Source: Aspidiotus rigidus (Eukaryota > Arthropoda > Insecta > Hemiptera > Diaspididae). From it: a stretch of DNA of 64,000 nucleotides. The notes under the pieces are model-generated. The model had not been told where the DNA came from. It was given only the letters and a program-made list of their open reading frames with translations, and made no database searches. The stretch lies in contig JAVHKY010000027.1 in NCBI GenBank assembly GCA_035079385.1, positions 2,046,001 through 2,110,000 of the forward strand. The letters are read 5' to 3'. Positions within the stretch are counted from its first letter, which is position 1, and each line of letters begins with the position of its first letter. The position numbers were made by a program, and so were the translations under genes. This document shows, piece after piece, positions 1 through 10,113 of the stretch.

Positions 1-3000
1 CAATAACCTTTAAACAGAGGACGATAGGTAACTACCTATTTCGAATAAGAAAGAATAATTCCCAAGGTGTCATAAAATTCGTGAGTAACGCGAGAAATTT
101 TTTTAGTCCATGTCAGTTATAATGTTTGTATTTACGAAAGCCTACACGAAGGTTGTAAAAATTGTTATTTTTAATATCGTTGAAGCCTATTACCTGACTA
201 TACAAAGTTCTCTACGCGAGCAAATTTAAATATAAGCTAGGCTTCAGTTACTTTGGGACTCAAGGTAAATTTCCGATTAGACACAAGAAAAAATAGGAGA
301 GTGCATTGAGTGACAAAAAGTATTTGGATTACTTTTAATTTGTGTACTTTTTTTCGTATAGAAAACGTGAGCTTTTTCAAAATTTATCACGACTTTCGAA
401 CATGCTCAAAGGATTTAAAATATCAACATTGTAAATACTAAAACTGAAGTACATTGTTGAATTCAAGATGATAAGCATGATGAGGTATCATACAAATCCT
501 GAGCCACTTCTCATGTACAGACGCTCGACGCTTCATTCTCTAGTCCAAATACATACAGTGTATTAGTATATTTATATATGCGAGAACTTCTGAACCCTAC
601 TACAATTTTGGTGATAAATTTTGACAGCTAACCTACGCGCAATATTTACAGCTACCATCTCTTTCACGTTCAATGAGTCAGCCCCACTAATGTACACTTT
701 AGTCTTTCTGTACGAGTCTCACTTAATACACCTTTCATATTATTTTTCGAATCTAACCTCTCTTCACACCTACCTAGTTATTGATTTTGGAGCCTAAACA
801 TCGATCAAAATTTATGAAAACAATTTTTTCTCACAAATGTACAACGAATATATCTTATTTTATGCACATGATTCCTATAAAAAAGTGCTGAAATGGCTTT
901 CGCCCGCCGCCTAATATATAGAATTATAGATCTTTCCTTGCCGGAAAGCAAATACTTATCTCATTCGTGTTTTCGGAACAATTTACGGAAAAATTACTAC
1001 TCAGGATTGTGCTTTCTGTCGGTACCGTGAAGTTGCGCTATTTAAAGCTATAAGTACTAATGATAGAGGCATATACACGGGTGGGGGTCCTTCCCTCAGA
1101 CCCCTTTAACTGAAAAATTTGCTTTGAAATATCACAAAATCTTCCAGAAAAATTTCCTCGCTCGACCCTCCTCCTACACAATTTTTCTTGTTCTAACCCC
1201 TCACGAAAATTTTCTAGATACGCCACTAGTTCATAATATTTGGAACAGGAAATATTGAGGGTATCGGTTGACGTTACTTTTTCAATCGGTATTTTGAGAT
1301 ATACATACGTCCCAGGAAATTCGTGGTAGTTTTGATGGGAGTAGGCTCGGTAAGCAACGCGTAAAAAACTTTTATACCATCCTAGGTACGTCATACTAAT
1401 CTGAAATAGATGAAGCATACAAACATAAGGTTGACTAAAATTCAATTTAATATTATCCAATATTTAATCATTCATAACCTTCTCATTCACGCTCACTCAT
1501 GACATTCGCAACAACTCAGGCATCACTGAGAGGAATTCACCCTTATCTTCTTTCTCTTGCCCCCTCTCTCCAGTACAAATATCAAAAGAAAGGAGCACAT
1601 CTTCGTATACCTATTTATGTCATAAATATTAGTCAGTAGATAACCTATTTATACAATGACTAAGATTTCTTCGCAAACGAAGTTGTTACTATCTGAGAAA
1701 ACCAAGAAGAGAGATTGTGTAAACTTTGTGTTTACATCAGAACACATTGACCTTGTCGCACATAACAAACCGAGTGAAGTGTACGAGAAACCAATCATCG
1801 ACCTTTTTTTTCTACTGTATAGTAATCGTTAATGTACACGGAGTGCGTTTTCAATTTTATTTGGAGTTACATACACGCAACAAATTAATTAGTTTTTTTA
1901 AGCCACTCTAAAATTGGCAATACGAAGACGCACCAGTCCCACTATCTACTTACGTCCAGTTACAATGAATATAATAATGCCTATTGCTTTAAGTATTTCG
2001 TTCGACTCGATTCATATTATATTATACAAAAAAGACGACAACAGAGGAATACGACAGAGCCTGCTACATCAGTACTAGCTTCTACACATTTTGTACTGTA
2101 TAACAAACAACATGTATTCGAGTATTGTACAGTATTATGTAAACGGGTGTATATAAATAATATTATACAGGTGCGCTATGCAACCAACTGGTCATTGACT
2201 TCGCCCTAGTTGGGTCTCAACTGTTTTAATCTTTATTGTAACTTAGTTGGTGTTGAGCGAGCTAGTTCGCTTTATTTTTGCGGTGGAATACCGTGTGGTT
2301 TTTATCAAGTGCTTAGATAAAGTCGCAAATTATGGCAACAAAATTTTACGCAAATTTAGGAGTGCGCAGCTATATTTTCTTCTCGTTGTTGTTGTCACAT
2401 CACACATCGCGTGCTCGGGCCCGGGAGAGACAGCCTTCCTGCTGGGGGGAGGGGCAATATCTGAATGGCTCTCATCATTAGTTTGTTTTTCAGAAATGTA
2501 CAGAGAAACATTTTTGATATTGTTTTTTTTTTTTTACTTTATATTACGACTAACACGTACTGACAGATCAAATATGGCTCTGGGGATAGCAATAGGAGAT
2601 CGTGTTTATCGGAATGCTTTTTCCAAAGAAAATTTATATGGACCAAAATAGCCGTTGATATTAAGGACTGATTGCCATTCACTGTTATTTTTATCAAAGG
2701 ATCGGACGGGGGTACTATGACAAACCTACTTTCGAATCTCCCAAAAGATTCTAAATGAGTTCTAAGAAATAATCTCTTATAATAGCAAGTAATGTTTTGC
2801 GATCTCCTTTTTGCCAAATCAAAAAAGTCATTTCAGAAATGATTATCATTAAGTTTCCTAAAAAGTGGTCTTTCGAGTATGTAAGAAACTATGATATTTG
2901 TTACAATAATGCCAAAATGAAGAGCATTTATGATGAAAAAATTGTAGCTCCACATTTGAGGATAGCAGAACTTACGCAACGGATAGAACTGGTAACATCT

Positions 3001-3873
3001 CGAGAATGCGAACATTGGTGGAACACGCTCAATCGGCTGAAAATGGTTTAGGTTCCAGCCGCGGTCAAGAACATATCTCTAGGACAAAATAGGATAAGTT
3101 TGGTAGACTCTCTTCGGCTTAGAGCGTTGATGACACAATAATACAAATACATTGAAGCTTTCTTCCTCAACTTAATTTTATGTGTATTTTGAATTTACGT
3201 GTCTTATGATTTTGCGTGCACTCATTTATTTGCCTAGATTTTCCTTTTTTCTTGTACACACGGATTTTCCGTTTGACCATATTTTTTTGCGTGCCATTGA
3301 ATATTTCCTAAAATACAGAGTGACCACCTTCTGGAAAACAGGAATTTCGCCAAGGTCAGAGAATTTTCTAAGACTCCTCTCATTCATGAAGAAAAAAACT
3401 CAGAAAAAAATCTGGTGATGCGAACTGAAATTTTTTCAAAGGGAAAGGTGGGTGGAGATTATAGTCTTGAAACACCTAATAAAGACTGGGAATTTTTCTT
3501 GAGGGGGGGAGGAACTAACCCACCGGAAATACTTCGAAGTTTTCTATTTTTTGTCATGTAGGTGGCAAATCTTCCTCTTCTTTTCGTGTACCTAGTAAAA
3601 AGGTATCTGAAAAGTCCGCAGTTAACTACTGATTACAAAATACTAAACAACTGGATGGATTACCGTACAATACACATTTTTTTTGTACTTGAATTCAAAA
3701 AAATTCTTCTCGCAAAGATATGTCGGTCGACTTCTGTTTGTTGTATAGGTAAACAAGAGTAAGGTGTTAAAAAAAAAAAAAATATGTTACAACAAATCGT
3801 GTCACTTTCATCACCATTACACATTACAATTTTTTTTCCAATAAAGTAGAACTGTGTTCTGTATTCCTCGGAG
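1..3873. other. Left intergenic region, no supported gene
   Basis: I see no convincing gene here. Open frames exist (minus 1038-1460, plus 2247-2651, plus 2797-3051), but none has recognisable domains, splice-consistent partners or conserved motifs. The stretch around 1120-1235 and the G-runs near 3440-3520 have the look of decayed transposon sequence, similar in style to the 55.3 kb fragment. The GC-rich patch at 2405-2455 is out of character with its surroundings but carries no identifiable feature. Confidence 0.5.
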
Positions 3874-5170
3874 ATGGATAATGAAGCAGTTCGGACTTCT
3901 ACAGTCATTTGCAGCATATTTCTGTTACTCGAAGTGAGTCCAACGCCTTTAGTGCCTGATTCAAATCATAACGAATATTCTAGAATCTTTGCCCCTCCAA
4001 ATAATTCAAATTCAAGTTTATTACCGCTGCAAGAAGGATCCACGACTTCGTCATTCACTACTGATAACAATTCGTCCTGGGAATCAGAAGAAGAATATGA
4101 AAACTTCCTTGATGGTTAGTACTCGTACCTCACTTTTACTTTTATGCCTGGGTTCTGATGCAAAACGTTTGTGCGTTTGAAACGTCGATCATTAAAGACA
4201 AAAATGCATTGAAGTTTGTATTTGTTCTTGAGTTCTATATTGTCTGGACAATTTCTCCGTTTTATTTTACTCTTATACGGTTCAAATTATTTTTTTCTCC
4301 CACTGTCCAAAATTCTTTCTCATACCATTCGTTTTTAATAGAGAGTCAAGTATCTAGAATTCCTCCTGAGAAAATAATCGCTCATCCAAACAATGCATCA
4401 TTGAAAGAATTGGAGGAGGAGGGACGACTATCCGCGAATGCGTCTGATATGGTTGACTCTGATACATCGTGGACGATAGTGGAAGAGGAATACGTAAATA
4501 ATTTCAAAGGTAAAGCCCTGTATTCAAGCACTTCCGTTCTAATCAAATTCACACTAAACATGACTCGTAACATTGAGGATGTGATTAACGAACAAATTAT
4601 TGAAATCAGACCTCAAAATATTTCGCAGACCGGACTTGGCATAGAACAGTCTTTTTCATTAAGAGAAAAGAAAAATTAATAAAAGCAATATATTTTGACT
4701 AACTTCGGTTTTCAGAAATCGGCGAAAATAATGAAGCCCGTTGGGAAGCTGTGAGAATCTTGGATAACTACAAAAAAGAAGTCTTGTCTTATATATGTCG
4801 AGCAGCTTATCTACAGTCGCATCACTCAAATCCATTATCCTCTGTTGTGATGTCATACGGCCTAATTTTTTCTGAACTAATTATTGGACGAGGATTTGAG
4901 AGACATTTTTCTATAGATGTTCTTAAATGTGAGAAATTAGGGTCAGGAATTTTTCATTTGACAAAAGGTAGATCCGCCGATTCCGTATACTTCGTGAAAA
5001 ATGTGGAGACAAGCACTGATTTGTCGAATAAATTCACCCTTGACCAACGTTTTAGAAGCGACATTATTCTGAAATTTAGATTCACAAAACTAGCCGAGAC
5101 AGTGTATTCAGAATTACGTCCTCGAGCTCGATTGAGCCCAGAAAATGATTCAGCGAGTCCTGATGATTAG
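3874..5170 (+). CDS. Tandem secreted-protein family, member 1 (duplicated linker exon)
   Basis: Three exons (3874-4114, 4342-4509, 4716-5170) join in frame through two phase-1 introns to give 287 residues. The N-terminus has a hydrophobic stretch at about residues 11-20 (VICSIFLLLE) that looks like a signal peptide. Next comes an Asn/Ser-rich linker ending in SWESEEEYENFLDG. Exon 2 repeats the same design (PPEKI, then SWTIVEEEYVNNFKG), so the linker module is duplicated. Exon 3 encodes the conserved C-terminal domain: ICRAAY, a YxLxFxEL-like stretch, IDVLKC, IFHLTKGRSADSVYFV and an FxSDIxLxFxFTxLAET tail. Only two cysteines lie in that domain, and both are conserved in the two downstream paralogues. 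An AATAAA signal follows at 5369. I do not recognise the family. Secretion is inferred. A role as a salivary or other extracellular effector is speculation. The start codon is the only one that gives a hydrophobic leader. Confidence 0.75.
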
Positions 5171-5368
5171 TATTTGTTCGGTACGGCGCGGGCGTATTGT
5201 TCCATCTTCTTACGCGTATCTCGAGCAAAAAGTTTTGAGGAAATTCTGAGTGCCCAGAATTTTCATTTTTATCGACATGTTTAGCAATCCATAGCGACTA
5301 GGGGAGTTGTACCGCTCTTTTGATGAAAAATTTTATGACAGTTACATTTTGTAGATGTTACTCATCAA

Positions 5369-5374
5369 AATAAA
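5369..5374 (+). other. Polyadenylation signal of family member 1
   Basis: AATAAA about 200 bases after the stop codon of the first family gene, followed within 15 bases by a T-run. Confidence 0.45.
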
Positions 5375-5636
5375 CGTTGTTTTTTTTTTTTCCTTCAGAG
5401 AAAAATCAGAAAACATGATTTGGGGAAACCTGAACCCCAATATAGGGCGAGGGTTGATGCGAGCGGGGGGCAGAAAAATTTCACGTAGTCATGAAATATT
5501 ATTTTTCTTTACGCACATACGATAACGCCGTTTATCCTACTCGATTTATGGGAACAAAGCGCCTCGTTTTGTAGGCGAAACGACACTCCGTGAATGCGCG
5601 TCGTTGTAGCGTCAAAATCAGTATCGCGCATGTGCA

Positions 5637-5668
5637 AAGGGTAGATATGAATTTTCATATCTACCCTT
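5637..5668. repeat. Perfect 15-bp-arm palindrome
   Basis: AAGGGTAGATATGAA is followed by TT and then its exact reverse complement. It lies between copies of a CTTTACGC/GCGTAAAG inverted word (about 5510 and 5730), so it may be the centre of a small fold-back element. Confidence 0.7.
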
Positions 5669-5741
5669 GGTGAGATATGAATTTCCGCGGGTAACAACAC
5701 TACTCGGCTTTTCATCGCTTTTTCATCGCGTAAAGAAAAAC

Positions 5742-5870
5742 GTTATGTGCAACACGGGAGAAAAAGCATTTCTCAACTCTGTGCAAATCTCAACCCTTGC
5801 CGTCGGCTCGGGTTGCTAACTTTGCACTCGTGAGAAATGGCTCATTTTTCTCCCTTGTTGCACAAATAAC
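5742..5870. repeat. Long imperfect fold-back, arms about 57 nt
   Basis: The left arm starts GTTATGTGCAACACGGGAG and the right arm ends CTCCCTTGTTGCACAAATAAC. Further in, the left-arm words CATTTCTC, GTGCAAA and CAACCC pair with GAGAAATG, TTTGCAC and GGGTTG on the right, so pairing runs with interruptions to a short loop near 5800. Either a hairpin miniature transposon or a structured transcript would fit. It sits in the spacer between family genes 1 and 2. Confidence 0.7.
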
Positions 5871-6591
5871 TATTGTCAAAAAATTTAAACGGGAATTTAC
5901 TACGGTCATTGTTAGGAAAAATCTAAATATGGTTCAAATGAACCGTACAAAGGTACAATCTATATTTAGGCTTACGTCTTAGTCAAGACAAGTTTTGTAG
6001 TTCGATAAGCGCACGTGAGTTTGGGGCCTTGAACTTTCTGATATTGATGTACCGTGACTCGTTTATCTTATATTTACCACAACTTTGTTTTTCAATGAAA
6101 ATTTTTTCAGCAAAACAAATAATACTTACTCGTATACTAAGAGAATAGCATTTTATCAAATGCAGGTAGTAGATTAATGGTCATTACTCTTGAAAGCAGA
6201 CTGAATTACAAATCAAAGTGGTGACCCCTTTCCCACTTCAATATTAATAGTCACATAACATGTCTAATTTGTTAAAAATACGTCACGTCTAACAAATATG
6301 TGAATCGCAAAAATAATTAATAAATAAAATAAGTGCGAGATTTATGATTAGCACGTGATCAGAAACCATGAATTTTTTTTGGTGCTAACGATTTTTATTT
6401 AAAAATGTGCACCGTTCCTCTACTGTATTTTTATGATGAACTATTTTCCATTCGTATTCATATGTTGGAAGTGATCGGGCGTGAAGCTTTGTTCGCGAAA
6501 ACGTAAAATAGATCACCATACTATTGTGATGGAGATTTAATGGAAAATTTTCGGGTTTTTTATCATATGAATTCGGTATTTTTTTTTATAG

Positions 6592-8074
6592 ATGATTCAA
6601 ATATTTACTGTCTGGTCGGTTTTTCTGATGTACCTCGCGTTCTCGATCCAGTGGCGCTCGGATGGGAGCGAAAACTTTCCGAAAATATCTTCCTCGAGGC
6701 ATGAGTCATTCTCAGCTTCGTCTTCTTCCATAGTTACTGATTGTGATAAGTCCACAATTAGAGTAGCTGCCTCAGCCATCTCTTCATCTCCTGCGTTAGG
6801 AACCATTGAACGGCATCAACATCGCAGTTTCACATTTACTGAACCTCTATCAAAAACGCAGATCTATGCTTCCTCTCGTGCCTCGGCATCGGCAGCCGGA
6901 ACCGATCAACAGACTAACGATTCCGAGACCACTACTTTTATGAATGTTTCTTTTTCAAAAACTAGTGATTCCAAGGCCTCAAAACCAGGGACAAACTCAT
7001 CGAAACATCAAACACCATCAATGACATTAGACAATGCTAATCCACACATTTTACATCCGCGGGCGAAATTGGAGAAAGAATTTACGGAGTATTTTGGAGG
7101 CAAGTCTCGCATTTATTTCTCTCAATAATTTTTTTAGATTTTAATCGATACAAAATAAATCAAAAGTAAAAATAGGTTATTGTATGGCTGGTTCTGGAAG
7201 GTTAGATACAGAGTTTCTGCGTCCTTTCCTAGAAAAAAATAATAAAAATGATAATAATAATAAAATGCTGGCAAGTGCTTACATATATCCTACAGTTCTA
7301 TACTCCCCTACCTTTTTTCCACATAACTCTCTATCTACCTACTCTGCCTAGAGCTCTTAGTACCTACTAAAACCATAATGTAATAATACTGTATAGTTGA
7401 ATAATTTGTGAATCAATGGATGGAGTAGGTTAATGAAATTATGTAAGCATAAGTATGGAAACACGGACGATAAGAGCTACAAATAATCTTTACATCAAAA
7501 GTCCTAATTTTCTCTTCTGAAAACTTTTTTAATAAATCAAAGGTATTCGGCACCTACCTATATATCAGGATATCGTTTCAGGAAATCTATACCATAAGAC
7601 CATAAAAAATTCAGTTCATATTTATATCTGAAATTGATCTTATTTTCCATAGATACACAAAAAACAGACTCGTTTCGAACCACGCGCTGGACGGAGATAA
7701 GAATCCTGAATAAGTACCAGAACAAAGCATTGTTGGATCTCTGCCAGGCAGCTTACAAACACTCGTATTTCTCAACCCTCGAAAGACCCTCCATCAGAAC
7801 TAGGATACTCTCCTACGAATTACGGTTTCCTGAATTGATGGTAGGACAGAATCCTGGGAAAAAATTGCGCATAGATGTAATAAGATGCGAAACAGACAAA
7901 ACTCAAATTTTTTATCTAACAAAAGGCAGACATCCTAACTCAGTGTACTTCGTTAAACCAACAACGGAACGTTATGGCATGCCGCAAGACTTTGTGTTCG
8001 AGGAAGAGTTCGAAAGTGAGGTCGCATTGGATTTCCATTACGTCGAGTTAGCCGAGTCAGTAGAACGTCATTGA
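6592..8074 (+). CDS. Tandem secreted-protein family, member 2 (GC-AG intron)
   Basis: Two exons (6592-7099 and 7653-8074) give 309 residues. The start ATG directly follows a T-rich stretch ending in ATAG, so a 5' UTR intron probably abuts it. The N-terminus is hydrophobic (IFTVWSVFLMYLAFSI) and looks like a signal peptide. A long Ser/Thr/Ala-rich linker of about 130 residues follows, then LEKEFTEYFGG at the splice site. Exon 2 encodes the family domain: LCQAAY, YELRFPEL, IDVIRC, IFYLTKGRHPNSVYFVKPT, FESEVALDFHYVELAES. The intron starts GCAAGT, not GT. Joining at GGAG/GCAAGT gives the same phase 1 as in both paralogues, whereas the nearby GTCTCG would put the domain out of frame. The 553-bp intron contains an AAT-rich run near 7250. 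Function unknown; extracellular location inferred. Confidence 0.73.
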
Positions 8075-8159
8075 AATTTTGAAATGTAGTTTTCTTAATT
8101 TTGTGTAATGAAGATTTTTTAGCATCAGATTCTTTCATCCTTGAAAATTTTCCTTCCTA

Positions 8160-8165
8160 AATAAA
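8160..8165 (+). other. Polyadenylation signal of family member 2
   Basis: AATAAA 86 bases after the stop codon of the second family gene, in an AT-rich 3' flank. Confidence 0.5.
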
Positions 8166-8319
8166 TAACTTTAATATTCCATTTCTTTTTCTCTTTTTTT
8201 TACCGACTTGTCATTAAAAGTTCAAGTATTGCTTTCAACATAGTTGTGGCGGTGAAATCCGGGAATGAATTTTCTCAACGTTTTAAAAGGTCCTAGATCA
8301 CTGTGAGACTGATGAATTA

Positions 8320-8720
8320 CTTCTACCTAGGGTGACGCCGAGTTGCAACACGGTTCATGGAGTACGACTGGTTTAGTGATGGTACTCAGGTTACGTATCT
8401 GAGTGATTGCACCAAACGAATTTATTATTAAGGGTACCCAAGGATGGTCGGCATGGGATCAGGTGGAAACCGGATTGCGTATGTCGGGGATCCATGTCGA
8501 GATCCGGAGCCAGGGTGTTGCAAACTATGGTCGAGGTAAGCGGACCTGGATTCTGCCATTTCTTGATGACACTACGGGGAGAGAAGAATTCTTCTTGTAG
8601 ATCCGAAGCCTAAACAGAATGAGGAACCTAGTCAGCATTAAGTGATTACCTGTGGTTTTTCGGCGCCAACTCTAGGTGGTAGGGTGGGATTGCTGAGTTA
8701 TCTTTGAGTACGGCTGTTTG
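8320..8720. other. GC-richer island between family genes, origin unknown
   Basis: This stretch is noticeably richer in G and C than its neighbours and contains two overlapping plus-strand open frames of 65-68 codons (8403-8600 and 8407-8613). Neither translation is recognisable. It could be a decayed transposon piece or an unannotated exon; the compositional contrast is the only direct evidence. Confidence 0.3.
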
Positions 8721-9215
8721 GAAGTATAGAATGGATCAATAAGAGACCTATTTGTTAGATATTGTTTAATATTATTTAAAATGCACGTTCAAAGTGATTG
8801 ATGAATCTCAAAAAACATAGCCACGTATATTTCTTATTGCTACATAGTTGAATTTAGATAATTAAATTTAGAGTTGAAGATTCGGTAAAGATTACGTTGC
8901 TTCATAAGCTTTTTTTTTCTTTATTTACCCATATCCTTGAATTATTTTCTCATACCGATGACCAGAATGTCGAAAAAGATTTCAAAAAACTTGTAGAGAG
9001 ACAATGGAAAAAAGAGACAAACATGAAAAAATAAGTATTCAAAATATTTCAAGCGACAACTGTCTAAATATGTAGCTCCGAATACCTACGTAGCCAAAAT
9101 TCACGAATTGGATCGTGACATTCATTGAAAGAAGAAGTTGTGAGATACATTTGTGCGAGGCCCAAAGTTCACCAAATGATATTAATCATTCATTCATTGG
9201 TCGAATATTGCAATC

Positions 9216-10113
9216 ATGGATCATACACAATTTCAAATTTTCATTACTTGGATGATTTCAATGGTACAGTTCACGATTGCGTTTCCAACTGGTGAGGAAA
9301 ATGATGAACTTTCTAACCTTGCATCTCAGTCATCAAAACGCCGTATCCTTCGTGCATCATCGTTCCCCGAAACTAGTCATAACACTGATTTATCCACTGA
9401 ATCTGAGCTAGCAGATTTGCCGCCTGAAAAACTTCGCAGGCGACAAGAATCAACATCCGCAGCTTCTTCATCTGAAGCAAGAAACCCTTTGGAAGGCACT
9501 GACGATGATAGTCTTGATAAATTCATGTGGACAGATCTGGAGAAAGAATACGTAAAACATTTTGGAGGTTGTACAGCTCGCTCGATTAAAAGTTGGATGA
9601 AACTTTAGGTTAATTAATAAAGTAAATTCTGATCCCTCTTTGATTTCAGACACTAATGAGGGGAACTTACTTCGTTTGAGGTATTGGAAGTCATTAATAA
9701 TATTGAATTTCCACAAACCGGAAGTATTGTCGGAAGTGTGCACAGCAGCTTATAAGAATTTGCATCCCTCCTCTACCGTCATACCTGAGATGAAAAAGTA
9801 CCAATTAAGTCTACGAGAATTGGCTATAGGTTTATTTCCCGTAAAATACTTGTGGATAGACACACTCACGTGTAAACCTGAAGGATCGGAAATATTTTTT
9901 ATAACAAAGGGCCGACGCGATAACTCAGTTTATTTTATATTACCTACATCGGTGGACATTTTGGAGAAACCACAGCATTTCATTTTGGACAATCGGTTCA
10001 AAAGCGATATTGATTTGGAATATGATTTTACAGATTTGGCCGATTCATTTATGGCAAAACTAAGGAGGAAATATCCCCTTTGGGCGAGGAATTTTCGACA
10101 TAGTTTCAGTTGA
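9216..10113 (+). CDS. Tandem secreted-protein family, member 3
   Basis: Two exons (9216-9567 and 9650-10113) join at a phase-1 GT-AG intron of 82 bp to give 271 residues. The leader (FQIFITWMISMVQFTIAF, then PTGEE) looks like a signal peptide with cleavage near residue 23. The linker is Ser/Glu-rich and contains PPEKL, the counterpart of PPEKI in member 1, and ends in WTDLEKEYVKHFGG. Exon 2 carries the family domain: VCTAAY, YQLSLRELAIG, IDTLTC, IFFITKGRRDNSVYFI, FKSDIDLEYDFTDLADS, and a basic tail. There is no cysteine between the leader and the C-terminal domain. The domain cysteine pair is conserved, which suggests a disulfide. It is the most compact of the three and probably the cleanest reference for the family. 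Function not recognised. Confidence 0.77.

Noticed and set aside
1038..1460. Minus-strand open frame of 140 codons
   Set aside because: No recognisable domain, composition like decayed repeat sequence, no splice partners.
2247..2651. Plus-strand open frame of 134 codons with hydrophobic runs
   Set aside because: Hydrophobicity comes from T-runs; no homology recognised and no supporting signals.
7557..7970. Search for a fourth copy of the secreted family near the array
   Set aside because: The KGRxxxSVYF and CxAAY words occur only in the three described genes; I found no further or broken copy in 1-3873 or 10114-13000.
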